In this document: piece by piece, positions 1 to 12,835 of the stretch
How the letters are laid out: each line of letters begins with the position of its first letter
Position numbering within the stretch: the first letter of the stretch is position 1
NCBI GenBank assembly: GCA_030762935.1
Contig: CM060898.1
Location: 99,269,281 to 99,333,280, forward strand
Reading direction: 5' to 3'
Source of the DNA: Hymenopus coronatus
Lineage: Eukaryota > Arthropoda > Insecta > Mantodea > Hymenopodidae
DNA: 64,000 bases
Program-made: the position numbers and the translations under genes
The notes under the pieces: generated by a model
What the model saw: only the letters and a program-made list of their open reading frames with translations
Told to the model about the DNA's origin: nothing
Databases searched by the model: none

Positions 1-300
1 TTCTTGTGCTTTTCATATTAGTTTATGAATGTGATTTACTTTCTTTTTCAATGAAGCTGTGCCCATCTCCCTTTTGTGCTAAAACATGCTTTGCACCTCT
101 ATAATTCATGTCTTTTCCATATCTTTCAGAACTGCTTTCAGCAACTTCTGGCCTCCATTGAAAAGCTCTGCTTCTTTAAAAGATAATAACAAGGTTTGGT
201 ATGGTTGGATGCTTCTTTCTATCATAGTAGGCATAAATATGTGCATGTATAGTGTCTAATTGGAAGCACCAAAATTGATAACCAGACAAGGATGTTGTTT

Positions 301-308
301 CCCCCCCT

Positions 309-364
<56 letters not shown>
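301..364. repeat. Poly-C then (CT)n microsatellite
   Basis: A C-rich run (CCCCCCCTCCCCCCC) followed by about 22 CT units. Confidence 0.95.
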
Positions 365-367
<3 letters not shown>

Positions 368-564
368 GCTTGTTGCATTCCAGTTGGTTCAAGAATTTTG
401 TTTATCCTCTTTTAAAGCTTTGCTGCTGATAACAATTTTAGGCATAGTCCAAGAGCTGCTGCATTTTGTTGTAAATTGTTAATAGCTGGTATAGTGGACT
501 GCCCACGAACCTTCACATATTATACTTGCACATTTTCTGGGGGTTCCCTCCCCAATCTTCATTT

Positions 565-860
565 GGTAAGTTTTTGGGCAATTTCAGAAGCAGATCAGAG
601 CAGCAACATTGAGGCATGAAGTATGTTATACAATCCTAGAGCTTCAGTGCTAAGGTTTTATTCTATCTGAAGATCCAAGTGTTCACACATATGCATGTGT
701 ACTGTGTTTTGTTTAATTATTCAGTTTGCAATAAATTAGGTAGCCTATTACCATAATGGCTCTGGGCCTCAAAGAAAGAAACATGATAATGCAGAAAGAC
801 AGGCAGGCAACCCCTCTCTCTTCTCCCCCCCCCCCAAGCCCTAATTTCCTCGTAGAATTG
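565..860. repeat. Dispersed repeat R2, copy 1
   Basis: GTGTTCACACATATGCATGT, CCATAATGGCTCTGGGCCTC, GAAAGACAGGCAGGCAA. Same order and orientation as at 62.8-63.1 kb. Confidence 0.7.
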
Positions 861-1550
861 CATCCAAGAAAAGGTGTGTACATAGTACTCTTCTCCTCTT
901 CAAAGAATTTGTGAGTCCTTAATATTCCAATACCTGGCTATTGAGTGCCACACCTTGATGCAAACTCAAGTTCACTTTGTAGGTCATTAAATTAACATCA
1001 TTTTATTAGACATTCTCACTTGTATAAAGAACATGAATTAAAGTTATAATTACACTATCATAATAACCACAAATAGAAGTAAATAACTACAGATAACATT
1101 TTTATTACAAAGAACAACTGGATGCATATGATTAGAAATAGCCCAATGTGGCAGCAAAGCTGCTTCTTTGTGACTGACCACTCGGAATGCTGTCCTGTGA
1201 TTGGTTCAAGAAATCTTAATGGGTAAAGCTTATCTTTTTATTTTGCAAATGTACCAAATTTAACTGCTGTCAGGTGAAATGGGGTATACAGAAGCTGGAT
1301 AAAGGTTTGTGTCCTTAGCCATGGCATGGTTTGTACAAGCATCTTCTGTTCCCAACCACAGAATGCTTTCAATTCAAGTCCATACATGGTGGCCATGTGT
1401 AGGGCTGACATCCATTCAGCCTCTTGGTGTGTTTGAGGAGTGCAATAGGTGTAGTCTGTAAGTTGCTTGGGGAAGCATGGAGGTGATCATATCTTCCCAT
1501 GTAGGCTGGATGATTTTCCACCTGTCATGCATCATGGGTAAAATTGGCAG
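860..1550. other. No gene seen
   Basis: Unique-looking AT-rich sequence. 1-564 likewise holds only a microsatellite. Confidence 0.5.
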
Positions 1551-1554
1551 CCAG

Positions 1555-1750
1555 GGTCAGTCTAGGTAGCTCAGTTTGATTAGGAGCTGACCTTCTGATC
1601 CCAAGGTTGTGGGTTCAAACTTGGTCCAGACCATACCTATTAAGTCTTTAAAAGGACAGCCCCATGTCAGTAGATTTAGTAGCATGTAAAAGAAAACACC
1701 TGCAGGATGAGCTTCTGGCACACCAGTGGCACTTATATAATTTTGGTAAT
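1555..1750 (+). mobile_element. SINE family E, tRNA-like head
   Basis: GTAGCTCAGTTTGATTAGGA (A box-like) and GGTTGTGGGTTCAAACTTGG (B box), followed by a short body with CTTCTGGCACACCAGTGG. Part of that body recurs near 13360 (TTCTGGCACACCAATGGAGC). Confidence 0.65.
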
Positions 1751-2044
1751 TGATTCCATTGGTAGCAAACCATTTTTTTTCCCAGTCAGGTTGGTAGGCC
1801 TAGACCTACAGAGGCTTTTGTGCCACAAATGTGATGATGATGATCACCGCCACCAAGTCACACGTAAGTTTTTACCTTGGATGTAACATTGAAGTAAACT
1901 TCATGCAAAGCAGCCGATTTTACCTTCTGAACTCTCTTCAGGTCGCTCATGAGAGTGTCAAGCAAAGAACTCCTATAATTTGTGTGCAGAAGTTGGTAAC
2001 TGTGATGTATTTGAATAAGAAGTTCTTTCTTCATGTTGGATTAT

Positions 2045-2740
2045 AGTAGCACTATAACATCACTAGTAGTTAATTTTTATCTGGATATGTTTCAAAGCTT
2101 GTGTGTGCTTTATCTTCAGCAAACGCCAACTGATGTATTTCTTCTGGTGGTTTTTGAAGTGTACAGCTCTGATTTGATTGGTGCTCTTGCTACTTATTTC
2201 CACAGAGTGCTGTGTGGTGGTAAATCAAAGTTCATTAAGTTGTTTTGGTTCTTTATGATGTGGATCTTCTCCCAAACATTCAACTCTGCTGCGTATTTTG
2301 CAAGTTTTGTAAATGTTATGTTTTGGTTTATTTTATGGCTCATGAAATAAACCAAAAGTGATGGGCATCAGCAGATTTGTCTGTCTGTTTGTATTTTATT
2401 GTTCTTTCTGTCTTGTTTCTAAAGTTCTCTTTGTTTTTCCATTGCAGAGTTTGTTGCAATCTGAACTTTCTATTTTATAAATGCCAGATTTTCGGTGTTG
2501 TGGAATGAGGTCCTTGGTTGGTTCATAATATTTTCTGCAGGGTGTAGTGTTTTGGGGTGCTAATGTAATATTGCATTTTTTGAAAATTTTTTGGAATGTA
2601 TAATGTAAATGTGGATGGTATGTGAATTTCTTGAAGATAGGTGTGTCTTTTACTTGGCTTTTGTAATGTCTGTGATTCTGTTTTGTTGCTTGAAATTTAT
2701 TTTCTTATCTATTGCAGACTGAAACCATGGTTAATTGCTT
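2045..2740 (-). mobile_element. Penelope-like element relic, GIY-YIG end
   Basis: The minus strand reads SGIYKIESSDCNKLCNGKTK (near 2420-2490), a decayed GIY-YIG nuclease start, with broken frames on both sides. Its downstream end (2045-2119) aligns by eye with the terminus of the 35.7-kb element. The pattern ACATCACTAGTAGTTAA ... GTTTCAAAGC parallels ACTACATTACTTAC ... GTTTCAGAAGC. The A/T-rich + strand open frame over this segment is a shadow. Confidence 0.7.
2089..2119 (-). ncRNA. Hammerhead-like core with consensus boxes
   Basis: The minus strand shows CTGAAGA (fits CTGANGA), a stem AAAGC / GCTTT with an eight-base loop, then GAAAC. Of the three Penelope-associated motifs this one best keeps the core bases. 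Flanking stem I and the cleavage triplet were not resolved. Confidence 0.55.
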
Positions 2741-2744
2741 GTCT

Positions 2745-3300
2745 CCTCTCTCTTCTGGTTGCTCACTGGAGTGTCAAACACATTAAATAAACTATTATCC
2801 CTCCAAGTTACAGAGAAAAAAATCTATAATTCATTTTAATTTAAATTAAATTTACAAGTTTTAGAAAACTAATTACTAAAGTAAGATTCTTCTCTCTTCA
2901 GGTCTCATGGAAGTGTCACAGGACATCTCTTCTTTCTTCTGGTCACTCACAACATTGTTGAACAAAGGACTCCTCCTCTTTCTTCTGATCACTCCTGGAG
3001 TGACAAAGGACTCCTCTCTCTTCTGATCACTCCTGGAGTGACAAACAAAGGACTCCTCTTCTCTGTTCCGATCTCCCATGGGATTGTTGAACAAACGGCT
3101 CCTCCTCTCTCTTCTGGTTGCTCACAAGACTGTTCTTTCTTCAGGGTATTGAAAAAAGATTTCTTCATTTCTCTTCCAGTTACTCATGGGATTGTTAATC
3201 AAGGACTCTTCCACTTTGTTCCAATTATTCACTGGAGTGTAGAACAACAGACTCCCCTTCTATGTCTCAGTCAGATGTAGGAATGACAAGGGAAGAATTC
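2745..3300. repeat. Degenerate minisatellite, ~42-46-bp unit
   Basis: About nine units between 2880 and 3290, plus one near 2745, of the form CTCCTCTCTCTTCTGGTCAC, TC-TGGAGTG, T/A-CAAACAAAGGA. The open frames on both strands here come from this repetition and are not taken as genes. Confidence 0.75.
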
Positions 3301-3425
3301 CTCTCCTCTCTCTATATCACAAGTGAAACAGAAAATTTCTTCTTTATACCTGTAAAAGCTTCAAAAAACTTATGCTAGCAAGAAAAGACAAGGTCTCTTA
3401 TAAAATGTTTGCATTCTCAATTACC

Positions 3426-3426
3426 C

Positions 3427-3461
<35 letters not shown>

Positions 3462-3495
3462 ATCATCATCATTATTATTATTATCATCATTATTA
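3426..3495. repeat. (ATT)n microsatellite
   Basis: Long ATT run with ATC interruptions. Confidence 0.95.
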
Positions 3496-3916
3496 AGTTT
3501 AAGCACATGAATGTAACTAAGGCATGCTGTTATTTTAATTTGGATTTATATGTATACCAAATTCTGATTATAAATTAAAAAGTAAAGAAGAAATACTTCT
3601 ATCTCCGAACAGTACTTCTGGAGATACTGACTGAACACCATAGAATTGTGAGAAGAAGGTGATTTTTTAATGAACTCAATTCTCAGTCATTCTTAAGATT
3701 ACATCTCTCTAGGTTGCCTTGCCAGTCTTTAACACATTTAGCCATAGCTATACAGGACTTTCATTTCATAACTTCTCAATTTAAATTTAATTTAAACAAA
3801 AACATGTAAACTTAGATATTGCAGGGGAAGTTTAAAACTGGTCTTAATTACATTTTAGGTTTCACTCTCTCACATCCAACCTCTGCAATTTTAAATTTCA
3901 AATGGCACCCTATCTA

Positions 3917-4625
3917 TTTACTTTCAGTACATATACTATGTACATAGAGAAGGTACTGCAATGCATAAAAAATTTGATACTGAGATTTCACTGGAAATAC
4001 GTATTTTGGGATCTCCTGAATTAAAAAAAATTTTTTTTTAGAAAGATGTCTGTGTGTTGTGTTTGTCTCTGGCAGCATAGCTCGAAAACGAAAATTTGTT
4101 AAATACCAAACATGGTATTCAAGTTGAGTATCTTTCAAGGATGCAACAAAGATTTTCAAGAAAATCCTCCCCACCCCCAATTATCCTTTACATGGAAATA
4201 TTTTTGAAAATTTTGATTTTCTCAAAAAGGACTTACAGTTTTATACCTTATGTAAAAGACATTTTTATGACATGAAATGTATATCTTGAATTTTCTGGAA
4301 ATAGTCTCTGAAGACCTCTTTATTCTGGATGAATTTTATATAATTGGCAAGCAGTAAGAGATATACAGAAACTTACTGCACAAAAAATGTAGATCTCATT
4401 AAAACACTCTATTTATGTCATATAGAATGTTTTTGTAGAGTTAATCATTTTCGAGATATTTTGGATGATTGATTTCAGTTTTAAGCCTCTTAAACTTTTC
4501 TCAAAGACATCTTTTTTCTTGTTTCTCATTTGTTTATTCTTGGCAAGCAGAGAGATTGAAATTTCAATTGTTTCACATAGCAGCTGCCTTTTAAAGGATG
4601 TGACTATCATTTTAGTCCTGCATTT
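3917..4625 (-). mobile_element. Helentron-like element, truncated copy of a tandem pair
   Basis: Begins with the hairpin end (ACATATACTATGTACATAGAGA) and lacks roughly the last 180 bp of the 5' end. Directly abuts the next copy, which starts at about 4627. Confidence 0.82.
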
Positions 4626-4626
4626 T

Positions 4627-5470
4627 TTCTTTCTCTATACGTACTATGTACATAGTGTATAGAAAAGGTATTGCACTCCACCAAAAAATTCGATACTGAG
4701 ATTTCACTGGAAATATATGTTTTAGTGTACCCTGTATCCAAAAAAAAGTATTTTCAGAAAAGGGTCCATGTGTCTGTGTGTCGGTGTGTCTGTGAACACA
4801 ATAACTCAAAAACAAAAAGTCGGTAAAATACCAAACTTGGTATTTAAGTTTAGTATCTTCCAGGGATGCGACACGAAGATTTTGAGAAAAATCCCCCCCA
4901 CCCCAGAATACCCTTTACATGGAACTTTTTTCGAAAAGTTTGATTTTCTCAAAAATGGCTCTAACGATTTTCATTAAAATATTGTATAATAAAGATATTT
5001 ACCTGACAAATAAAATGTATATTTTGAATTTTCTGGTATAGCCTCTGAAGACTACTTCATTCTGGGTCAATTTTACGGAATTTTGCATAACTGCTAAACC
5101 GTAAGAGATGGACAAAAAGTTACCACACAACAAATATAGAGCATCTTAAAACACACAATATATGTAATATACATTTTTTTCGTGGAGTTAATTGTTTTTA
5201 AGATATTCCTTGTTTTTGGTTTCAGCTATAAAAACTTATACTTTTCTCATACAGGACTTTGTGAACTCGTGTCCATACAAACAAAGGAACTTCATTCACA
5301 TAGCAACCAGTTTTTGACTATCACTTTAACCTATGGTACCCCCTTATTTCGCTTCTATTCACAAGGCAAGTAATAAGACTATTTCTGCTATTTTTTTCTC
5401 GATTAGATGAAGTAAATAGAATAATTTGTTGCAGAGATGTAGAGAAAGTCATGTGAATGGAACAATCAGA
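4627..5470 (-). mobile_element. Helentron-like element, full-length copy
   Basis: Hairpin end TCTTTCTCTATACGTACTAT at the left, 5' end CATGTGAATGGAACAATCAGA at the right. Landmarks in the expected order. It is followed by two further copies of its own 5' terminal segment. Confidence 0.88.
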
Positions 5471-5777
5471 TTTTTTCATTTACCTTCTACTTACAAGGAA
5501 GCTAGTAATAAGACTAATTTTGCTTATATTTATCTTGATTAGCATGATGTAGATAACAGATTAATGTTTGAATAAAAGGTTTGTTTACCGAACAGCTAGA
5601 AGACATGTGAATAGATCATATTAGATTCTTCCCTTCTATTTACAAGGAACCAAATAATAAGGGCAAAATTTCTCATAAGGGTTATCTCGATTATCATAAG
5701 TAGATAAAAGAATAAGCTTTTTAACAATAATTTGTTACAGAGATTTCTAGAAAGTCATGGGAATGGAACCCATCAGA
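5471..5777 (-). repeat. Two extra tandem copies of the Helentron-like 5' end
   Basis: Segments 5476-5625 and 5630-5777 each repeat the last ~150 bp of the preceding element: the CTTCTACTTACAAGGAA-like start, AGTAATAAG, a GATTA-CATGA/AAG-TAGATA motif, AATAAT, and a GTGAATGGAAC-like end followed by TTAGATT or TCAGATT. Each has its own substitutions, so the duplication is not recent. Confidence 0.75.
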
Positions 5778-6789
5778 TTTTTGTGCTCAAATGTGAGAGA
5801 GTATTCAATTGTTTATTAATCTCATTCATTTAATTTAGTCTATTGGAACTTCAGCCATTATGTATGGGAATGTCACTGCACACTGATATTCAGAGAGGAA
5901 ACAAATGCACATGGGTGCGATAAATTTAGAAAAACAATTGCATGTGGGTGTAATAAAAAAAAATGATTAAAATGAAGAGATAATGGGTTCTGATTGGTTG
6001 GAATTTTACATGCTAATGTACTGGATTGGCCACTTCCTATGATCATGTGTCATGAACGAAATAGTCCCTACAAAATACAGATTCACCAACAGTTTTGTTA
6101 AGATAAATCTGATAAAACAGTAGAATTTTGTGAGCAGATATCTCAGAGAATCAAAGATGAACCAAATTTAACTGAAAATATTTGTTTTAGTGATGAAGTG
6201 ACTTTTTCTTCAGTAGGTTTGTCAACAGACAATTGTAGCTATTGGGACAATGAAAATCCTCCTGTGTTTTGTGAAGATGATAATAATAATGTAAAATAAA
6301 TGAATAAGATAATTGAATACTTTACATATTTAAGTATAAAAATGTAGGGGTGCCATTTGAAATATCAAAGTGGGGGATGAAACCTAAAATGCAATTAAGA
6401 CCAGTTTTAAGCTTTCTCCTCTCTCTAAGTTGATTTGAATTTTATTTAAATTACATTTAAATAAATTGTTATATCGATTGGAAAGTTTTGAAATGAAAGC
6501 TGTGTTATAGCAAGACGTGTTCAGTATATCGACCATTCACAGAACAAAACTAGCAAATTTAGAAATATTTGTAGCTTATGGAGATTGAATCTTCACTAAC
6601 TACTCATGTTTATATTTGTTTAAACCCAGTAAACTATCTGGTCACATTGGTCACACATTCAGGAGGAAGTCTCAATTTTCTTTAAGGGCCACATGTTTGG
6701 GGTCATTCACAATGAACCTTAGACATAAGCATAAAATCAGGTTTTTATGTTATCTTAATGCATGCATTCACATAAGCTCCAAGTTTTTA
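5778..6789. other. No gene seen
   Basis: AT-rich. Short open frames only, no family recognised. Confidence 0.5.
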
Positions 6790-8010
6790 CAAGGTATGTT
6801 CCAAAAGTTTCCGGCTTAATACTTTTTTACAGTTGTAAAAATAAAACAATGATGCTATTTTTCAACATAATCGCCCTTTAAATATACTTTTTCACATCCA
6901 TATATTAACAACTATACCTTTCAAAAAGTAATTTGGTTCTTTATTGGCAAAATGTCCCATTACAGTAGCTTTCACTTCATCATCAAATTTTCTTCCCTGA
7001 AGATTCCTTCAGTTTGAAGAAGAGATAGTAGTCACTAGCAGCTAGATCTGGACCAAATAGTCAATCTCTTGGAAGCCACATTCCTTTATTGCAGCCTTTG
7101 CAATTACTGCTGTGTGTGCTGGCACATTGTTGTAGAGAAGAGCTTTTTCTTTGCCTTTTAAGTAGGATGGAGTCATACAATTTTTGCAAATGTGAAGCAT
7201 TAATTTTGTATGTTCACAGTGGATTCCTTTCTTTGAAAGCATCAAGGAGAATTCCTCTGAAATCCCAGAAGATTATTGCAGTGACCTTCTTTGTTGGTTG
7301 AGAGACCTTCGTCTTTCTTGGTGTACTTTCACCTGATTTACGAGTATTCAAGAGATTCTTTTTTGGATAGAGGATCATAATAAAGAGCCATAGTTCCATC
7401 TCCTGTAACAATGGATCCCAGTACTTCTTTCTGGTTGCCATAGCACAGCTCCAAAAAATTGGTGCAATAAGTCACGTGCTGTTCCTTCTAAACTGCAGAG
7501 AAGTCTGGGCACCCATCTTGCACTGACCTTTCTTCATGTGCAAATGATCATGAACGATCCAAAAAATGGTTGGTATAGATAACCCTAACCTTGCTGAAAG
7601 TTTTTTGAGTTTCAACTGCCTGCCATTCAGAACTTCGCTTTCAACAATGGCAACAGTTACTTCAGTCGTCAGCCAACATGTGGATCACCAACAAAACTCT
7701 CTCTACCAAGAAGAAATTGTTTAGACCATTCATACTGTGGAGTATGAAGGGGAAATAGTCACCATAATCACTATTCAAACTGCATTTGAGTTTAGCTGGT
7801 GCAAGGCCTTCTTTTGTAAGGAATATCACTGCCCAATACTCAATTTTATCCACAGCACACAACTTTTTACTCATGTGAGTGTCACCATTCGACTGAGCTG
7901 AAATTTGGCATCTACTGGCTGATGTCACTAGCTCCTTTCCAAGGCATTTTAACCTTTGCGCTCATTTTCAAGGTCAGGCAGAAAACTTATGGAACCACCT
8001 TCATATGTTT
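6790..8010 (-). mobile_element. Mariner element, degenerate, both terminal repeats visible
   Basis: Imperfect terminal inverted repeats: GGTATGTTCCAAAAGTTTCC near 6793 and, reversed, GGTGGTTCCATAAGTTTTCT near 8008. Between them on the minus strand are mariner transposase fragments: KKVTAIIFWDFRGILLDAF, then ALLYNNVPAHTAVIAKAAIK and ECGFQEIDY. The last matches the family H-D-N-x-P-A-H-T block, with the catalytic Asp changed to Asn. Frames are broken by stops and shifts, so it is inactive. Confidence 0.85.
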
Positions 8011-8071
8011 ATATCTGTGTAACACATAAGAAATTAATCATTAAGTGATTCTATATGATGTGATCAGTTGC

Positions 8072-8300
8072 CCTCCATGGTGTAGTGGTTATCATGCTAG
8101 CTTCTAAAATCCAAGATTGCAGGTTTAAACATGGCAGAGAGTGATGGATTTTTTTGGATGCAAAATCCATAGTGTGGCTTCCTTTGGAATCAAAGTAAAG
8201 CTGGTGGTCCGTGTAATGTTTATTTACACTTAATAGAACCTCATACCTTGAAAGAAGCTTCCTAGGCAAAATTTTCCGCCATTTCACATCTCCAAGTTGT
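8072..8300 (+). mobile_element. SINE family A copy, old
   Basis: GCCCTCCATGGTGTAGTGGT at the start, degenerate B box GGTTTAAAC, GAGTGATGGATTTTTTTGGA, decayed body to about 8300. Confidence 0.78.
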
Positions 8301-8684
8301 GATTTCGTTCTACAGTGCCATCTTGCGTGATAAGCTGATACCTCATCACTATGGCACATAGTGGCAAACTCACAATATAGAAATTCAAATCTGATCATGG
8401 AAACATCGTAATAATGCCCTTTGCTCCACTTAGGAGATACAGGAAAATACTACTTATATATTATGTGATCACTCTGCCATCTCTATCAGGCTACCTGTTC
8501 CACATGTTGATTTATTAACTGCCTTTCTGTGCATGATCACATGCCAGGAATCACTGAATACCTATAGAAAGAGCAACAAATCAATTAGTGATGTTAATAT
8601 GGTGCTTTTTTGTGAGTTTAACAACCTGTAACCGAAAAGCTAGTGTAGTTTGTTTTGTTACACATTTTGAAAATGCACAACAAT

Positions 8685-9810
8685 GAGATGTAAGCCAAAG
8701 CAGCTTTTCCTAACTTCAGATTAAAGCTCAGATAACAAGCAACACGTGCAATTCTGGGCATGCTCCAACAATGTGCATCGTCAGCACCATGTGTGTATGT
8801 ACACCAGATGCTGCTACACCATATGTTACGATGCATCTGAAGCGAAAGTGTTTTCATGCTATAATTTTCTTTGACTTTAAAGTTGGTTATGGGGAGAGAG
8901 AATACCTTGAAAGACTGCATAATGCAATTGGGTATCTTTGCAATCCACATTTATTGTTGGTATTCAGAGTTTAGAAGAGGAAAGGATTCCCTTGAAGATG
9001 AAGACCAAGCAGGATGCCTGGCTACAGCACAATGGATGAAAATGGTGAAAGCAAGGCACTTATGGGAACATTATTGTATATAGTCAGATTGGCATAGGAA
9101 ACTGCACTCCACCACCTCACAAATTTACAGAAATAAACATATGCAATGGTGCCAAGAAATAATTGAAAAATTCAATGGGGTGATCCAAAAACATATCTAA
9201 TATTGTATTAGGTGACAAAATCTAGATTTGCCAGTATGATCTAGAAACTAAATTACAGTCATCAACCAGCCTGGGTCTTTTCAGGAGAAGATTCCCCAAC
9301 AAAAGTGAAGCAGATGAGAAGTGTGATGATCTGTTTCTTCTCAGCAAGTGGCCACATTGTGGTGATTCCACTAGAGAGGCAAAAGACTGCTACTGCCTAA
9401 TGGTACACCACAAATGTTCAATGACCTGAGGTAAAGTATTTTAAAACTGATCTACATGGGATTTTGTTGTATCATGACAATGCTTCTGTCCTCACTGCAC
9501 AAGAAGCAACCCGATTTTTGCAGGAGTCCAATATTTGTCCCATTTTCCCTACAGTCCAGATCTGGGTCCCCATGCAACTTTTTTCTTTTCCCCTAAATGA
9601 AAGAAAAAAATTGAGGTAAACAATTTAAGTCACTTGAAACAGCAGTACTTGCTTACAAAAAATGTATTTGCACTCTCTCCACAGAAAAATTGTGTTCAAT
9701 ATTTGAAAAGTGGTTTGAAAGAATGAGGTGGTGTATAGAATGCAATGGAGAATATTTTAAAAAGATTCAATGATCAAATTAAGTCCATTCTCAAAAATTT
9801 TGGAATGATC
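8685..9810 (+). mobile_element. Mariner-like relic, second subfamily
   Basis: Conceptual fragments in + frames: FDFKVGYGERE, YSEFRRGKDSLEDEDQAG (mariner helix-turn-helix region), QYDLETK, VMICFFSASGHIVVIP, LYHDNASVLTAQEATRFLQE. Multiple frameshifts. The 3' end (AAAGATTCAATGATCAAATT) matches the end of the 24.8-kb relic, so both belong to one family. Confidence 0.8.
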
Positions 9811-11200
9811 ATCGTATATAACCTCTTTTGTTCTGTTTGTCAGTAGTCACTTCTTAGAGAGCTATATTAGCTCAGCTGTATCACCCTCTCTTACGATTGA
9901 CTGCTTTTTTTAGTCTGTTTATTGTTAATTAAATCATACCACGTTAAATTTATGTATAAGTTTTGTATATTTATGTTAATGCTTATTTTCATTGTGAATG
10001 GCCCTTTTAATATCGAAGCCAGAGGAATTTAATTTTCCATGTTGGTCAGCTGAGGCTGAGCTTACTACACCTGGTCCCATTTTTATGTTTACATTGGCAA
10101 TTGTGGACTCGTCCAAAGAGAAAAACTCTTAATTAGAAAGGTTTTTCCTTTCTTTAGGTAGCCCTGAGTGAGTTTGGAGCAAATATTGGAGGAAGTTAAT
10201 TTGTACCAGTGTTTAAGTGAAACTAAGATATTTCAAGCAGAAGTTTGATCTTGGAAACTAAACTAAATAAATTTCATGCAGAAAAGTCTATCCATGATGC
10301 TCTGATAAACTAAAAGTGAAATAATCTATTGGTAAAGTCATTAGTCCGTATGGAGAAAAACTAATGGTAATTTAAATAGACTACTCAGAAATTCCTTATA
10401 GTTTGTCAATTTCAAAGCTTATCTATTCTCAAAAATATTCTAATGCATAGGTGTTAAAGCAATATTTCTGAACCCTTCATTTGGTTACATACAATCCTTA
10501 CCAAGAACGCTCCTCGTGAATTTTCATTTGAAACCCTGGAGAGAAGCAGTATATATCAGCCTTAAGAAAAAGTCATGCCTAGGGGTAAAAAATATCTGGG
10601 TCTGTAAGGATAAAGGCATCATTTTTAACATAGAAACTTAAATCAGTTTTGTTGCTAAGTAAGATTATATAATATGAACCTTTAAATTGCTTTTGCCTCC
10701 CTCCCTCCAGAATAAACTAGAACTATTATTAGTTGTTTGTTTGTTTGTTTTTTTATATATATATATATATATATATATCTTCCCCTGAGAAATCCATGGA
10801 TTGAGTTTCTCTCCAAAAATACAAAATTGTTTAATTTTAAATGTTTGCACATATACACATTCGGTACCATTATTTGTGAGCATTATATTTTTGCACTCAT
10901 AGATTTCCTAAAAATATCTATGGCTCTCTCAAATTTAACAGATGAACATATTTTTCAAGTGCACATGAACATCTTTAAAAATGAATAAGAATCAACAAAA
11001 TGCTAACTAAGCCTAAGTACAAAAGTTCTTTTTCTTCACTTCATGGCAAGTAGTTGCTTCTTCCGCCTACAAGGACCTTGAGCCATCATTTCTTGGATCT
11101 GCCCACAGATCTCTTTCCTTTAGGATTGTGTTTCATAATTTGTTTTGCAGTTCTATTGTCAGGCATTCTTTCAATGTGATCCATTTTTTTTCACTTTAAA
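9811..11200. other. No gene seen
   Basis: AT-rich. Only the TA microsatellite near 10.75 kb stands out. Confidence 0.5.
10737..10779. repeat. (GTTT)n then (TA)n microsatellite
   Basis: About four GTTT units, a T run, then about 13 TA units. Confidence 0.95.
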
Positions 11201-11202
11201 AG

Positions 11203-11968
11203 TACTATTTACATAGTAGATAGAGAAGATATTGCATTCCACCCAATAATTCAGTATCGAGATTCCACTGGAAATACATATTTTGAGACCCCCTGAGTTC
11301 AAAGAAAAAGGATGTTTAGAGAAAGGTCGTATATGTGCATGCACACGTGCCTGTGGATAGCATTAACTCAAAAATGAAAAATCTGTTAAATACCAAACTT
11401 GCCATCTAAGTTCAGTATCTTCCAAGGATGCGGCAAGTAGATTCTTAGGAAAATTCTTCCATCCCAATTACCTTCTACTTGAAAATTTTTTTAAAAAGTT
11501 TGCTTTTATAAAAAATTCCTTCTAACAATTTTGATTAAAATGCCATATTTTCATGATAAATGAAATGTATATCTTGTATTTTCTGGTAATAGCCTCTGAA
11601 GACCTATTCATTCTGGATGGCTTTTGTATAACTGGTAAACTGAGAGAGATAGAAATAGTATAACTCAAAAAGTATAGGTCTCGTTAAAACGCATAATATG
11701 TGTCATACATTTTTTTTGTATTGGTAGAGTTAATCGGTTCCATGATATTCTTTGTTACTGGTTTCAGTAACCCTTTCTCAAATGGGAAGTCATTTTTTTC
11801 TCTTTTGTTTTACTCCTGGTCATGCTCAGAAAAGTGAATTTAAACTGTTCACTTAGCAACTTTTAAAATGTTATTATTGCTTTAGCCTAAAGTATTACCT
11901 ATTTTCCTTCTACTTAGAAGGAAGTAATAAGACAATTTCTGGTAAAGTTTATCTGTATTAGCATTAAC
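11203..11968 (-). mobile_element. Helentron-like element, copy missing its 5' end
   Basis: Starts near TTTACATAGTAGATAGAGA and carries TGCATTCCACCCAATAATTC, ATTTTGATTAAAATG and the AACTGGTAAACTGAGAGAGA segment. It ends where a LINE fragment begins. Confidence 0.8.
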
Positions 11969-11974
11969 TTCCTT

Positions 11975-12345
11975 TTATACCTTAAAATTTTCATTTCCGA
12001 AGCCTTTGTATTGCTTTTCTGTCTTTCAGTTTGTGTCTAAGCTTTGCTTCTATATGTAAGAGTAGATACAATCAAAACTTAACAAAATTTTAGTTTTGTC
12101 TCTTTACGTATTTTGTTTTGAAAAATTTGATTATTTGTTCCAGATATTCTCTAAAATTTACAAATTTTATTGCCCACATCATATTTTTACCATAGCCAAT
12201 ATCACATCCTAGGTAGCTAAAATGGCTCATCTGTTTGATATATCTATTATTGATAATTATTTTTGTTCTAAGTGGATCTTTCTGTATTAATGCCATTAAT
12301 TTTGCCTGTGTGCTAGAAAGTTTTATATACATATAAAGGTTAAAA
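11975..12345 (-). mobile_element. LINE reverse-transcriptase fragment
   Basis: The minus strand reads KDPLRTKIIINNRYIKQMSH, FSYLGCDIGYGKN, then KFVNFREYLEQIIKFFKTKY, a thumb-region pattern of non-LTR retrotransposon RTs (NYLGCDI, followed by I-R-R-T-L-K-N-K-T). A further in-family stretch (TERQKSNTKASEMKILRYK) follows in another frame. Confidence 0.8.
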
Positions 12346-12835
12346 AATATAGGTGATAAATTTCAGCCTTATTGATTAACAGTAATTTTTTTTTAGAAGT
12401 TTTACCATTGTTTCTTACTTTCATTGTTAAATTCCAGTCTGGAACAGAAATTATCCTAACCTCGGAAGTATGAATTTTGGGAAAATGTATATAAAATTAG
12501 AAATTCCTTGCAAGAGGTGAGTTTAATGATGTATGCAAATTAACAAAACAGTATTGTATTGTTCTTCTGCCTGTTCCATCTTCCAGGCTTACATTATCAC
12601 TTTGAATTAAATTACATCCTATCTTGTTCAAACCCATAGGTGCCTTGCTGTCGAATGTTTCAGCTTTTGTGCATATACATACTGAGTGTCCGAAAGAGTT
12701 TGATGTATAAAAATTTGATGCTCTGAAAAAGTAAATAAACATACAAGAATGTAAAATAATGAAAAATTTAACTGAATTGAGTATAGCACAAAATGACCAT
12801 GTAATTATGCCTAATTGCAATGCATACTCATTACT

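Noticed and set aside
2033..2350. 105-codon + strand open frame, hydrophobic
   Set aside because: It is antisense to the decayed GIY-YIG end of a Penelope relic; T-rich composition explains the hydrophobicity.
3372..3578. Ile-rich 68-codon open frame
   Set aside because: Translation of an (ATT)n microsatellite.
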